Positions 8,456 to 16,389 of a stretch of 64,000 nt of DNA are shown one piece after another. The stretch's first letter is position 1; every line of letters begins with the position of its first letter. A program made the position numbers and the translations under genes. Origin of the DNA: Rufibacter sp. DG15C. GTDB taxonomy: Bacteria > Bacteroidota > Bacteroidia > Cytophagales > Hymenobacteraceae. The notes under the pieces were generated by a model. The model was given only the letters and a program-made list of their open reading frames with translations, ran no database searches and was not told where the DNA came from. The stretch lies in the NCBI RefSeq assembly GCF_001577755.1, contig NZ_CP010776.1, positions 2,542,001 through 2,606,000 of the forward strand, given 5' to 3'.

Positions 8456-9109
8456 TCAATGCTCTGTCTTGGGTTTGGCATTTCGTTCTTTAAAGTACTG
8501 TATAATTCCTGGCAAGATAGACAAGCCAATGATAATTGGAATAGCGTAGTGAAGGTAATCTTTTAATTGCGGAAACTGTCTGCCCAAATAATAGCTGGCT
8601 ACCACCAAAGAACCAACCCACAGGGCCGTACCCAAAGCACTTACGGCCATAAAGCGAGGGAACTCCATGCCCGTGGCCCCGGCCAGCAAAGGGTTAAAGG
8701 TGCGCACCACCGGTACAAACTTGCCCAAGATCACGGCAGACTTGCCCTTCTCCTTGTAGAACTTCTCTGCCTTGTCTAAGTGCCGGCGCTTGTAGTACCA
8801 CGTGTCTTCTTTCTGGTAAAGCTTCTTGCCCAGTTTCCGGCCGATGGTAAAGCCTAGGATGTCTCCGGCAATGCCCGCAGCGGTCATGCTCACCAGCAAG
8901 ACGCCCAAAGGAATGGTCAACACATCGGCGCCCGCCAACAGGCCGGTGGCCAGCAATAAGGAATCTCCCCCCGGAATCACCAAGCCAATGAGCAGGCCCG
9001 TCTCTACAAACATCACTACTAGAATGAGGGCCAGCCCGCCGTACCTGATCATGTTTTCTGGGCTAGAGAAAATGTCTGAGAAAGATGCCAAAAGAATCAA
9101 AAGTGCCAT
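8456..9109 (-). CDS. DedA family membrane protein
   Basis: This protein has 217 residues from the ATG at 9109 (MALLILLASFSDIF); GTG/ATG codons up to 12 residues upstream are alternatives. The VTT/SNARE-associated motif set of DedA proteins is present: GLVIPGGDSLLLATGLLAG, then GDILGFTIGRKLG, FYKEKGKSAVILGKFVPVVRTFNPLLAGATGMEFPRF (given here in parts: GKSAVILGKFVPVVRTF and NPLLAGATGMEFPRF) and C-terminal hydrophobic segments. DedA proteins influence envelope lipid flipping and proton-motive-force homeostasis. The gene is divergent from the marR-like gene. Confidence 0.9.
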   Translation of the reverse strand: MALLILLASFSDIFSSPENMIRYGGLALILVVMFVETGLLIGLVIPGGDSLLLATGLLAGADVLTIPLGVLLVSMTAAGIAGDILGFTIGRKLGKKLYQKEDTWYYKRRHLDKAEKFYKEKGKSAVILGKFVPVVRTFNPLLAGATGMEFPRFMAVSALGTALWVGSLVVASYYLGRQFPQLKDYLHYAIPIIIGLSILPGIIQYFKERNAKPKTEH

Positions 9110-9254
9110 ACTACCGGGAGTGAACTGTCTGACACCCATACGCACAGACGGCCGTGTGTGTTAACAACCGTGGCTTCAAAGGCCTAAAATGCGAGGTTGG
9201 CAAGGCATTAGAGAAAATGTTTCTGTCAATACATATATTGCTTTGCTAATATGC

Positions 9255-9262
9255 TAATTTTG
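9255..9262 (+). promoter_or_regulatory. Candidate -7 promoter element of the marR gene
   Basis: TAATTTTG matches the Bacteroidota -7 consensus TAnnTTTG and lies 7 bp before the ATG, implying a very short leader. No good -33 TTTG is seen at the expected distance, so this is tentative. Confidence 0.3.
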
Positions 9263-9269
9263 TAGAGAT

Positions 9270-9719
9270 ATGAAGATTGAAGACGAAATAAAGCAAAGCA
9301 CTTTTAAGGATCCGTTTCAGAAGGCGTACATCAATATTGTGTTCACCGCCAACGGTCTGCAACTGGCCCAATCCACTGTATTAAAAGACTATGGCATTAC
9401 CTTGCCTCAATACAATATCCTGCGCATTCTAAGAGGACAATACCCCAAACCGGCTACCGTGAACCTGTTAATTGAGCGCATGCTGGACAAAACCTCCAAT
9501 GCCTCGCGCATTGTAGACAAGCTGGAGGCCAAGAAACTGGTTACTCGTACGCAGTGTCCGGCAGACCGCCGCACGGTAGACATTGTCATCACTGAGAAAG
9601 GCCTGAACATGCTAGAGGAGCTGGACAAGATCCAGGAAGGAACTAAACACGGGGTGAACAACCTTTCTGCTGAGGAAGCTGAAACGCTCAGCATTCTACT
9701 TGATAAAATACGCGACTAA
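9270..9719 (+). CDS. MarR family transcriptional regulator
   Basis: This 149-residue winged-helix regulator has a dimerisation helix at residues 15-40 and the recognition region at about 55-100. Typical MarR features are visible: LPQYNILRILRGQYPKPATV, MLDKTSNASRIVDKLEAKKLVTRTQCPADRRTVDIVITEKG (in parts: MLDKTSNASRIVDKLEAKKL and CPADRRTVDIVITEKG, with the wing DRR). It starts 30 bp upstream of the yceI-type gene in the same direction and probably controls it, a frequent pairing in Bacteroidota. The ligand is unknown. Confidence 0.9.
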   Translation: MKIEDEIKQSTFKDPFQKAYINIVFTANGLQLAQSTVLKDYGITLPQYNILRILRGQYPKPATVNLLIERMLDKTSNASRIVDKLEAKKLVTRTQCPADRRTVDIVITEKGLNMLEELDKIQEGTKHGVNNLSAEEAETLSILLDKIRD

Positions 9720-9749
9720 CCATACGGTCATACATCCAATTATACGCCC

Positions 9750-10457
9750 ATGAAAAAGACATTACTATCTGTGTTACTGGCTGCCTCTGTAGGTGCCACC
9801 GCCTTCACCACCTTAGCGCCAACTAAAAAAGGCACAACTACTGCTGCCAAAGCGGCCGTTGCCTTGCAAACCTTTAAAGTAGAAACCACTGAGAGTAAAC
9901 TGGGCTGGATAGGCCGTAAAGTAACCGGTGAGCACAACGGCGACCTGAAACTGACCAGCGGGACCATCCTGTTTGACAGAAACGCTTTGCGTGGTGGGTC
10001 TTTTGTGATTGACATGACCTCCATCACCTGCAACGACCTGCAAGGCAACTCCAACAAAAACCTGGTGAACCACTTAAAGGCAGATGATTTCTTTGCGGTA
10101 GACAAATACCCAGCGGCTAATTTCATCATCACCAACTTGGCGCCTAAAGCCAATGCTAAGGTAGGTTCTACCAATTACATTGTGACGGGTAACCTGACCA
10201 TTAAAGGCATCACCAATGAGATTGTGTTCCCGGCGGCGGTTTGGGTGAAGAAAGGTGTAGCCACGGCCACTGGTACCTTAAAGTTTGACCGTACCAAGTT
10301 TGACATCAAGTTCCGTTCTGGCAACTTCTTTGAAAACCTAGGGGACAAAACCATTCAGGATGACATTGAGTTAAAGATCAACCTGGTGGCCAAAGAAGAA
10401 GTGGTAACCAAAGTCAAAAAAGAGAAAGCCAACAAAAACAAAGTAGCCAAAAGCTAA
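9750..10457 (+). CDS. YceI family protein (MarR-linked)
   Basis: This 235-residue protein has a signal peptide (MKKTLLSVLLAASVGATAFT). A YceI lipocalin-like domain spans residues 40-215: KVETTESKLGWIGRKVTGEHNG, then GTILFDRNALRGGSFVIDMTSI, DDFFAVDKYPAANFIITNLA, NLTIKGITNEIVFPA and FDIKFRSGNFFENLGDK. YceI proteins bind isoprenoid or fatty-acyl chains in the periplasm. The last 15 residues are Lys-rich. It is the second gene of a likely marR-yceI operon, ended by a strong terminator. Confidence 0.92.
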   Translation: MKKTLLSVLLAASVGATAFTTLAPTKKGTTTAAKAAVALQTFKVETTESKLGWIGRKVTGEHNGDLKLTSGTILFDRNALRGGSFVIDMTSITCNDLQGNSNKNLVNHLKADDFFAVDKYPAANFIITNLAPKANAKVGSTNYIVTGNLTIKGITNEIVFPAAVWVKKGVATATGTLKFDRTKFDIKFRSGNFFENLGDKTIQDDIELKINLVAKEEVVTKVKKEKANKNKVAKS

Positions 10458-10476
10458 TCTGAAGCTATACCTTATA

Positions 10477-10516
10477 AAAAAGCCGCCTGTTTGTATTAGC
10501 TGGCGGCTTTTTTTGT
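10477..10516 (+). terminator. Terminator of marR-yceI
   Basis: AAAAAAGCCGCC and GGCGGCTTTTTTT form the stem, 20 bp after the yceI stop. Confidence 0.8.
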
Positions 10517-10545
10517 GCTTGGTCAGGAACAACCTGTAAAACAGA

Positions 10546-10590
10546 AAACCCGGAAGCTCAGCGTGCTTGCCGCCAGGCTTTCGGGTTTTG
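10546..10590 (-). terminator. Probable terminator of the small membrane protein gene
   Basis: AAAACCCGGAAGC pairs with GCTTTCGGGTTTT around a GC-rich loop, 20 bp beyond the minus-strand stop at 10610. Confidence 0.5.
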
Positions 10591-10609
10591 AGAGAAGTGA
10601 ATGGATGTT

Positions 10610-10843
10610 TTAGAGCGTTTCTTTGATGCGGGGTCTGTTGTAAGTAGGTTCCCAGTCATTAATGGGCAGGCAAATACCTGGGGGAAGGTCCAAATCTGGC
10701 AGTCCGTCGTTGAGGGGCTCGCCGCCATCGTCATCGCTGTCATCCTGGGGCGGCACCCGGTATTTTTTGCGCGGAACCAGTGCAAAAAATGCCAGCATAG
10801 CTAACACCACCAAGGAGTATACAATACTGATCATAAGAATCAA
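10610..10843 (-). CDS. Small single-pass membrane protein
   Basis: This 77-residue protein has an N-terminal membrane helix (MILMISIVYSLVVLAMLAFF), a basic stop-transfer (PRKKYR), a strongly acidic stretch (DDSDDDGGE) and a Pro-rich cytosolic tail. I do not recognise a family. The composition and the hairpin after its stop support a real gene. It is divergent from the riboswitch-controlled receptor gene. Confidence 0.6.
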   Translation of the reverse strand: MILMISIVYSLVVLAMLAFFALVPRKKYRVPPQDDSDDDGGEPLNDGLPDLDLPPGICLPINDWEPTYNRPRIKETL

Positions 10844-10964
10844 CGGTTAGGAGTCTTACATAACACTCACTATCAGGGGAGTGGGTCTATAAGTTCAACG
10901 TATAGCGGCCTTACTATGTTAGGTGTAGATTCAAAAAAATAGGCAGGATGAAACAGGTTCTTGG

Positions 10965-10996
10965 TTTGTTTTTAAAATAACAGGGAGCTAGCTTTG
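10965..10996 (+). promoter_or_regulatory. Promoter of the thiamine-regulated receptor gene
   Basis: A -33 TTTG at 10965-10968 and a -7 TAGCTTTG at 10989-10996 are separated by 20 bp, matching the Bacteroidota primary sigma consensus. The predicted start of transcription, near 11003, coincides with the 5' end of the TPP riboswitch. Confidence 0.7.
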
Positions 10997-11001
10997 TCCC
11001 A

Positions 11002-11082
11002 GTTTTAGGGGTGCCTTAATAATACGGGCTGAGATCATACCCATTGAACCTGATACGGTTAGTACCGGCGAAGGGAAAAACA
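11002..11082 (+). ncRNA. TPP riboswitch (THI element)
   Basis: The THI box core is clear: GGGGTGCC, then GGGCTGAGATCATACCC, TTGAACCTGATACGG and TTAGTACCGGCGAAGGGA. P1 closes with GTTTT (11002-11006) and AAAAC (11077-11081). It lies 72 bp upstream of a TonB-dependent receptor start. In Bacteroidota such elements regulate outer-membrane receptors for thiamine or its precursors. TPP binding would be expected to switch the gene off. The expression platform was not resolved. Confidence 0.95.
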
Positions 11083-11153
11083 AGGGAAACAAAACAATTT
11101 GGGCACACCGACCCCTGGTGTGGCCTGTATGTTTTACCATTACCATCTTTCAC

Positions 11154-13583
11154 ATGAAAAGAGTATTAGCCCTGGTTATGGGCTGTCTGCTGCCTTGGTT
11201 TGCCATGGCACAAATCACCTTATCTGGTCGTGTCCTGGACGCCGCCACCCGCCAACCACTGGTTGGAAGTACCATCACCCTTTCAGAAATCAGTTTAACC
11301 ACCCAAACCGCGGCCGACGGCCGTTTTCAATTCTCAGACGTACAGCCGGGCAACTATTCCGTTAAAATAAGCCACGTGGGGTTTACCACTACCACAGAGT
11401 TGGTGTCTTTACAAGAAAGCCTAGCCAAAGACTTTACCTTGACACGGGGGAGCATGGCTACCAAAGAAGTGTTGGTAACAGCCTCCCGCGCCAATGAAAA
11501 AACCGGCACCACCTACAGCAACGTGAGCAAAGAAGAAATCCAAAGCCGCAATTTTGGGCAGGATTTGCCGTATCTGCTGGAGAATACGCCATCCCTAGTG
11601 ACCAGTTCAGACGCCGGCGCCGGAGTGGGCTACACCGGTTTGCGCATTAGAGGCTCAGACATTACCCGCATCAACGTGACCGTGAACGGCATACCCGTGA
11701 ATGACGCCGAAAGCCACGGCGTTTTCTTTGTGAACATGCCTGACTTCGCCTCCTCTCTGCAGGACGTGCAGATTCAGCGCGGCGTGGGAACCTCCAGCAA
11801 CGGGCCAGGCGCCTTCGGGGCCAGTTTGAACCTGCAGACCCAGGACGCCAGCCTAGAAGCCTACGCGCGCACGGACAATGCCTTCGGGTCTTACAACACC
11901 TGGAAGAATAACGTGCAGTTTGGCACTGGTCTATTGGGCGGTAAATTTGCGGTAGACGGCCGTTTGTCCAGAGTCTCTTCTGACGGCTATATTGACCGCG
12001 CTACCTCAGATTTAAAGTCATTTTACGTAGCTGGGAGCTACTATGGCGCTAAGGACTTCTTAAAACTAGTCGTTTTTGGTGGAAAGGAAATCACCTATCA
12101 GGCCTGGAACGGCGTGGATGAGGAGACGCTTAAAACCAACCGCACCTTCAATTCTGCGGGCACGGATTATGGTAGCACCGAGACGCCTTATGACAACGAG
12201 GTGGATGACTACCAGCAGAACCACTACCAGCTGCACTACGGCCATTCGTTCAATCCACAATGGACGCTGAATGGCGCCTTGCATTATACCCGGGGCTTCG
12301 GGTTTTATGAGCAGTTCAAAGTGAATGAGCGCTTCTCTAATTATGCCATTCCGGTGGCGCCAGGCAGTACCATTTCCAGAACGGACCTGGTGCGCCAGAA
12401 GTGGTTGGATAATCATTTCTACGGAACCACTTTCTCTTTGCAGTACCAAGGTTTGGGCAGACTGTCGGCTACGTTGGGCGGCGGTTGGAACCGCTATGAC
12501 GGTGACCATTATGGCGAGGTGATTTGGGCGCAGTACGCGGCTACCATTCGGCCTAACCACCGCTATTATATAAACGAGGCCCAGAAAACCGACTTCAACG
12601 TGTATGGCAAAGTAAATCTGGCTGTAACCGACCAAGTGGGCTTGTTTGGCGATGTGCAGCTGCGCACCGTAGACTACCAAATTGACGGCTTTGATGATGA
12701 CCGCCGGGACGTGACCACGCGCGCTGATTACGCCTTCTTCAACCCCAAAGCCGGTATTACCTACAACCTCACCAACAACCACAACCTGTACGCCTCAGTG
12801 GCCGTGGGCAATAGGGAACCAACGCGTTCAGACTTCACAGACCGTCCGGTCAATGATGTAGCCAAACCAGAGCGTCTGATTGACTGGGAAGCCGGTTACC
12901 GCTTCAACCACAGCCTGGGCCAAGTGGCGGGGCAGTCCTTGCTGTTTCGCTCAGATCTGACCTATTTCTACATGGACTACAAAGACCAATTGGTGTTGAC
13001 GGGACAGTTGAATGATGTGGGTACGGCGCTTAGAACCAACATCCCGAAAAGCTATAGGACCGGGGTGGAGTTGTCTGGTAACTTGTTCATTGGCGAGTTC
13101 GTGGATGTGACCACCAACCTGTCCTTCTCTAAAAACCGCATCAAGCAGTTCACCGAGGTCCTGCCCATTGACTACAACCCAGAAGACGTGGTGGTGAACC
13201 AATACGACGAGACCACCATTGCCTATTCCCCTAGCGTAGTGACGTCTTCGCAGATTCAAGTGAGGCCGGTGACGGGTTTGCGCGTGGCCTTCCAGTACAA
13301 GACCGTGAGTGAGCAGTTTCTGGACAACACGGCCAGCCAAAACCGTAGATTGTCGCCGTACGGCGTAGGCGATGCCCGCGTGTTTTACACCTTCAAACCG
13401 GTTAATTGGATGAAGGAAATAGAGCTGGGTTTGCTGGTGAACAACGTCTTCAGCAAAAAGTATGAGGCCAATGGCTATACCTTCACGGAGCTATACGGTG
13501 GTGATCCGAACCGCTATGATTACAACTATTATTTCCCCCAAGCGCCACGCAACTTCCTGGTGCAGGTGAGCCTCCGTTTTTAA
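11154..13583 (+). CDS. TonB-dependent receptor, probably for thiamine or precursors
   Basis: This 809-residue outer-membrane receptor starts at the ATG at 11154 (MKRVLALVMGCLLPWFAMAQ), which gives a proper signal peptide; an in-frame ATG 12 codons upstream adds non-signal residues. A CarboxypepD_reg-like domain spans residues 21-95 (SGRVLDAATRQPLVGSTITL). The plug lies at about 110-220 (YLLENTPSLVTSS, GLRIRGSDITRINVTVNGIP) and the rest is the beta-barrel, ending in the aromatic QVSLRF for BAM recognition. Its leader carries a TPP riboswitch, so thiamine-related uptake is the best inference. No pnuT or thiamine kinase gene follows. Its stop codon lies inside a degraded palindromic element. Confidence 0.92.
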   Translation: MKRVLALVMGCLLPWFAMAQITLSGRVLDAATRQPLVGSTITLSEISLTTQTAADGRFQFSDVQPGNYSVKISHVGFTTTTELVSLQESLAKDFTLTRGSMATKEVLVTASRANEKTGTTYSNVSKEEIQSRNFGQDLPYLLENTPSLVTSSDAGAGVGYTGLRIRGSDITRINVTVNGIPVNDAESHGVFFVNMPDFASSLQDVQIQRGVGTSSNGPGAFGASLNLQTQDASLEAYARTDNAFGSYNTWKNNVQFGTGLLGGKFAVDGRLSRVSSDGYIDRATSDLKSFYVAGSYYGAKDFLKLVVFGGKEITYQAWNGVDEETLKTNRTFNSAGTDYGSTETPYDNEVDDYQQNHYQLHYGHSFNPQWTLNGALHYTRGFGFYEQFKVNERFSNYAIPVAPGSTISRTDLVRQKWLDNHFYGTTFSLQYQGLGRLSATLGGGWNRYDGDHYGEVIWAQYAATIRPNHRYYINEAQKTDFNVYGKVNLAVTDQVGLFGDVQLRTVDYQIDGFDDDRRDVTTRADYAFFNPKAGITYNLTNNHNLYASVAVGNREPTRSDFTDRPVNDVAKPERLIDWEAGYRFNHSLGQVAGQSLLFRSDLTYFYMDYKDQLVLTGQLNDVGTALRTNIPKSYRTGVELSGNLFIGEFVDVTTNLSFSKNRIKQFTEVLPIDYNPEDVVVNQYDETTIAYSPSVVTSSQIQVRPVTGLRVAFQYKTVSEQFLDNTASQNRRLSPYGVGDARVFYTFKPVNWMKEIELGLLVNNVFSKKYEANGYTFTELYGGDPNRYDYNYYFPQAPRNFLVQVSLRF

Positions 13584-13611
13584 CCTAATTCCTGGGAAAC
13601 ACCCCAAAAAT
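13574..13611. repeat. Palindromic element, copy 6 (degraded, overlaps a stop codon)
   Basis: CCGTTTTTAACCTAATTCC / GGGAAACACCCCAAAAATG. The last codons of the TonB receptor (Arg-Phe-stop) form its left arm. Confidence 0.45.
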
Positions 13612-13647
13612 GGCATCTCTTGCGCAGGCAGCAGATGCCATTTTTTT
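13606..13647 (+). terminator. Terminator of the TonB receptor gene
   Basis: AAAAATGGCATCT pairs with AGATGCCATTTTTTT, 23 bp after the stop. Confidence 0.8.
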
Positions 13648-13656
13648 ATGGCTGAA

Positions 13657-13697
13657 CCGTTTTTGGCCTAGATTCCTGAAAAGAGGCAAAAAACAGT
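13657..13697. repeat. Palindromic element, copy 7
   Basis: CCGTTTTTGGCCTAGATTCC / TGAAAAGAGGCAAAAAACAG. It lies just after the TonB receptor terminator. Confidence 0.75.
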
Positions 13698-13820
13698 TTT
13701 TAGCTCCAAGTGTTTTATAATCAAAGTGAAACGCAACCTGAGTTGCTGATGATAGCATCCAACAACAGCAGGAGGTGCAGTAAGAAAAGCCTGATAATAC
13801 AGAGTACTTACTTTAACCAA

Positions 13821-13862
13821 GGACTCGCCACTCTGGACTCAGGACTCGCGACTCCTAACTCT
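13821..13862 (+). repeat. Heptanucleotide tandem array (GGACTCG-like, six units)
   Basis: Six consecutive 7-mers read GGACTCG CCACTCT, then GGACTCA GGACTCG, then CGACTCC TAACTCT. The ACTC core is constant and the other positions vary. It lies in the leader region of the acyl-CoA dehydrogenase gene. Confidence 0.75.
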
Positions 13863-13947
13863 TTACTGGTTTAGAACTTGGGTGGCACCTCAATTCTTGT
13901 TAAGTTTGGCAATAGTCCTCATTAACCAAGTAATAACTCTATTTCTC

Positions 13948-15126
13948 ATGGCTTCTGATACTTCTGGTTTCACAGATTACTTCAACATAGATGACCTCCT
14001 GACAGATGAGCACAAGCTCATTCGGCAGACCATGCGTGACTTTGTCAAGCGCGAAATCTCTCCTAACATTGAAAAGTGGGCACAAGACGCGCACTTCCCT
14101 ACTGAGATTGTCAAGAAATTTGGCGACGTGGGCGCGTTTGGTCCTACCATCCCCACACAATACGGCGGGGGAGGCCTGGACTACATCAGCTACGGACTTA
14201 TCATGCAGGAGATTGAGCGCGGTGACTCTGGGATGCGTTCCACGGCGTCAGTACAAGGGTCTCTGGTGATGTACCCCATTTACGCTTACGGCTCTGAGGA
14301 ACAACGCAACAAGTACCTGCCTAAGCTAGCCAGCGGCGAGTGGTTGGGTTGTTTTGGCCTGACGGAGCCGGACCACGGTTCTAACCCAGGCGGTATGACT
14401 ACCAACATCAAGGACATGGGCGACCATTACCTGTTGAATGGAGCCAAGCTTTGGATTTCTAATTCACCCGAAAGCCAGGTGGCGGTGGTTTGGGCCAAAA
14501 ACGAGGAAGGCAGAATCAAGGGCTTGATTGTTGAGCGCGGCATGGAAGGCTTTACCGCCCCAGAGATCCACAATAAATGGAGCTTGCGCGCTTCGGTGAC
14601 CGGCGAGCTGGTATTTGACAACGTGAAAGTGCCTAAGGAAAACCTGCTACCCAATATTGACGGTCTGAAAGGACCGTTGGGATGCTTGGACTCTGCCCGT
14701 TACGGGATAGCCTGGGGAGCCATTGGCGCCGCCATTGACTGCTATGAGTCTGCCTTGAAATATGCCAAAGAACGCATCCAGTTCGGTAAGCCTATTGCCA
14801 GCTTCCAGTTAATCCAGAAGAAGCTCGCCGAGATGATCACGGAGATTACCAAAGCGCAGTTGATGGTGTGGCGTTTAGGTATGTTGAAGAACGAAGGCAA
14901 CGCCACTACCCAGCAAATCTCCATGGCCAAGCGCAACAGCGTAGACATGGCCTTGCACATTGCCCGCGAAGCCCGCCAGATTCACGGTGGTATGGGCATC
15001 ACCGGTGAGTACCCTATCATGCGCCACATGATGAACCTGGAAAGCGTGATTACCTATGAAGGTACCCATGACATCCACTTATTGATTACAGGAGCAGATA
15101 TTACTGGTATTCAGGCGTTTAAGTAA
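13948..15126 (+). CDS. Acyl-CoA dehydrogenase, glutaryl-CoA dehydrogenase-like
   Basis: This 392-residue flavoprotein starts at the ATG at 13948 (MASDTSGFTDYFNIDDLL). An upstream extension of 22 codons is hydrophobic and non-conserved. Features include the FAD-binding GCFGLTEPDHGSNPGGMTT, the AKLWISNSP loop, the RIQFGKPIASFQLIQKKLA helix and the IHGGMGITGEYPIMRHMMN region. The catalytic glutamate lies in YEGTHDIH. That YEGTHDIH signature and the PDHGSNPGGM loop are typical of glutaryl-CoA dehydrogenases (oxidation and decarboxylation to crotonyl-CoA in lysine and tryptophan catabolism). Substrate specificity is inferred from these motifs. An intergenic gap of only 27 bp separates it from the next gene. 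Confidence 0.88.
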   Translation: MASDTSGFTDYFNIDDLLTDEHKLIRQTMRDFVKREISPNIEKWAQDAHFPTEIVKKFGDVGAFGPTIPTQYGGGGLDYISYGLIMQEIERGDSGMRSTASVQGSLVMYPIYAYGSEEQRNKYLPKLASGEWLGCFGLTEPDHGSNPGGMTTNIKDMGDHYLLNGAKLWISNSPESQVAVVWAKNEEGRIKGLIVERGMEGFTAPEIHNKWSLRASVTGELVFDNVKVPKENLLPNIDGLKGPLGCLDSARYGIAWGAIGAAIDCYESALKYAKERIQFGKPIASFQLIQKKLAEMITEITKAQLMVWRLGMLKNEGNATTQQISMAKRNSVDMALHIAREARQIHGGMGITGEYPIMRHMMNLESVITYEGTHDIHLLITGADITGIQAFK

Positions 15127-15153
15127 AAATCTGGAAAAGAAATAACTGACTTG

Positions 15154-15873
15154 ATGCTCCTCATTATATTTGCGGTGTTTGTCTTCTGCTTCATTTTGGA
15201 GCGGATGGTGCCGGGGTGGAAATTACCAGAAGTGCCCACCTGGACCATACGGGTGCTGGCGGTCAATTTTGTGCAGTTGGCGGTAGTGACGGTGGCAGGC
15301 CTCACTTGGGAGAAATGGTTTTCACAGTACTCAGTATTCAATATCTCTGACCATGTGAATCCTTATGTGGGAGGAGCGATCGCTTATTTTATAGCCACGT
15401 TTATCTTTTACTGGTGGCATAGATGGAGGCATAGGGTAGACTTTTTGTGGACGCATTTTCACCAGATTCACCACAGTCCCCAGCGCATAAAAGTAATCAC
15501 CTCTTTCTATAAGCACCCGCTGGAGATGACGGTGAACTCCATTATTGGCAGTTTGCTAGTCTTTACCTTTCTGGGGCTAAGCGTTGAAGCCGGGGCCATT
15601 TACACCTTGTGCACCGCTTTGGGCGAATTTTTTTACCATACCAACGTCAAGACGCCGCAGTGGATTGGGTATATGTTTCAGCGGCCAGAGATGCACAGAA
15701 TTCACCATGAGTATAACAAGCATACCAATAATTATGGCGACATAGTTTGGTGGGACATGCTTTTTGGGACATATGAAAACCCGAAGGAGTTTAAGACCTC
15801 TTGTGGATTTGACAATGACAAAGAGCAAAAGCTTCTTGAGATGCTAAAGTTTAAAGACGTCCATAAAGACTAG
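15154..15873 (+). CDS. Sterol desaturase / fatty acid hydroxylase family protein
   Basis: This 239-residue membrane enzyme starts at the ATG at 15154; the preceding TTG is less likely. Diiron-binding histidine clusters are all visible: WWHRWRHRVDFLW (HxxxH), THFHQIHHSP (HxxHH), and a C-terminal MHRIHHEYNKHTNNYGD. Four hydrophobic segments surround them. The family hydroxylates or desaturates sterols, carotenoids or fatty acids using O2. The substrate is unknown. Close spacing to the acyl-CoA dehydrogenase suggests co-transcription. A strong terminator follows. Confidence 0.9.
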   Translation: MLLIIFAVFVFCFILERMVPGWKLPEVPTWTIRVLAVNFVQLAVVTVAGLTWEKWFSQYSVFNISDHVNPYVGGAIAYFIATFIFYWWHRWRHRVDFLWTHFHQIHHSPQRIKVITSFYKHPLEMTVNSIIGSLLVFTFLGLSVEAGAIYTLCTALGEFFYHTNVKTPQWIGYMFQRPEMHRIHHEYNKHTNNYGDIVWWDMLFGTYENPKEFKTSCGFDNDKEQKLLEMLKFKDVHKD

Positions 15874-15913
15874 CTAAACTAAAGTACCGAGAATCCTGAT
15901 AGACGATTTAAAA

Positions 15914-15952
15914 CGAAAAAGGCACCTGCAGTAATGCAGGTGCCTTTTTTCG
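15914..15952 (+). terminator. Terminator after the sterol desaturase gene
   Basis: GAAAAAGGCACCTGCA pairs with TGCAGGTGCCTTTTTTC. It runs directly into a palindromic element. Confidence 0.85.
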
Positions 15953-15989
15953 TTTTTGGCCTGTTTTCTGGGAAATAGCCCCAAAACGG
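15951..15989. repeat. Palindromic element, copy 8
   Basis: CGTTTTTGGCCTGTTTTCTG / GGAAATAGCCCCAAAACGG. It ends 3 bp before the stop codon of the minus-strand gene at 15993. The same arrangement recurs at 22914-22956 next to the paralogous gene. Confidence 0.9.
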
Positions 15990-15992
15990 GTC

Positions 15993-16322
15993 TTAGTTGT
16001 AGTTCAGGTTTAAGATAATCTCCAGGCTGGCGTGCGCAGGGCCGCAGATATCCATCAAGTTTTTCTTTTTGTTGCCAGACAAGGAGCCTTTTCCTAAAAT
16101 GTAAGCATCTGCTTCTTCAATGGCCGTGCTAATGTATTGCAGGGCCTGTTTGGTGGCCAACTGCACATGCGCCGAGTTGTTGGTGAATTGTAGGTGTTCA
16201 ATATGTCTTAGTACTTCCTCACATTGGAATCTAACTGCTAGCACCGCCGTGGGGCTATTCTTGGCTTTGCAATTAAGATGATTCATCAATTCCTGTAAGG
16301 AAGTGAAAATGTCATGGTTCAT
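15993..16322 (-). CDS. Hypothetical protein, paralogue of the 22956-23285 gene
   Basis: This 109-residue soluble protein starts at MNHDIFTSLQELMNHL. It is predicted to be all-helical. It shares with the gene at 22956-23285 the same length, an N-terminal pattern MNxDxFxSLxxLMxxLxC, a central NSAHVQLATKQALQYI and an identical C-terminal 19 residues (DICGPAHASLEIILNLNYN). A conserved cysteine occurs near residues 17, 45 and in DICGP. The family is not recognised. It lies 67 bp downstream of a yceI-type gene carrying an FNR-type box and may share its mRNA. Confidence 0.75.
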   Translation of the reverse strand: MNHDIFTSLQELMNHLNCKAKNSPTAVLAVRFQCEEVLRHIEHLQFTNNSAHVQLATKQALQYISTAIEEADAYILGKGSLSGNKKKNLMDICGPAHASLEIILNLNYN

Positions 16323-16389
16323 GATTTCCTGATTCTGCATTATGATGATGAGCGGCAATTGTTTTTGGTATGCTGGTAGTTGAGCGTCT

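Noticed and set aside
12066-12782. A 238-residue minus-strand ORF
   Set aside because: It is antisense to the TonB receptor barrel; the plus-strand protein is well supported and this frame has no recognisable family.
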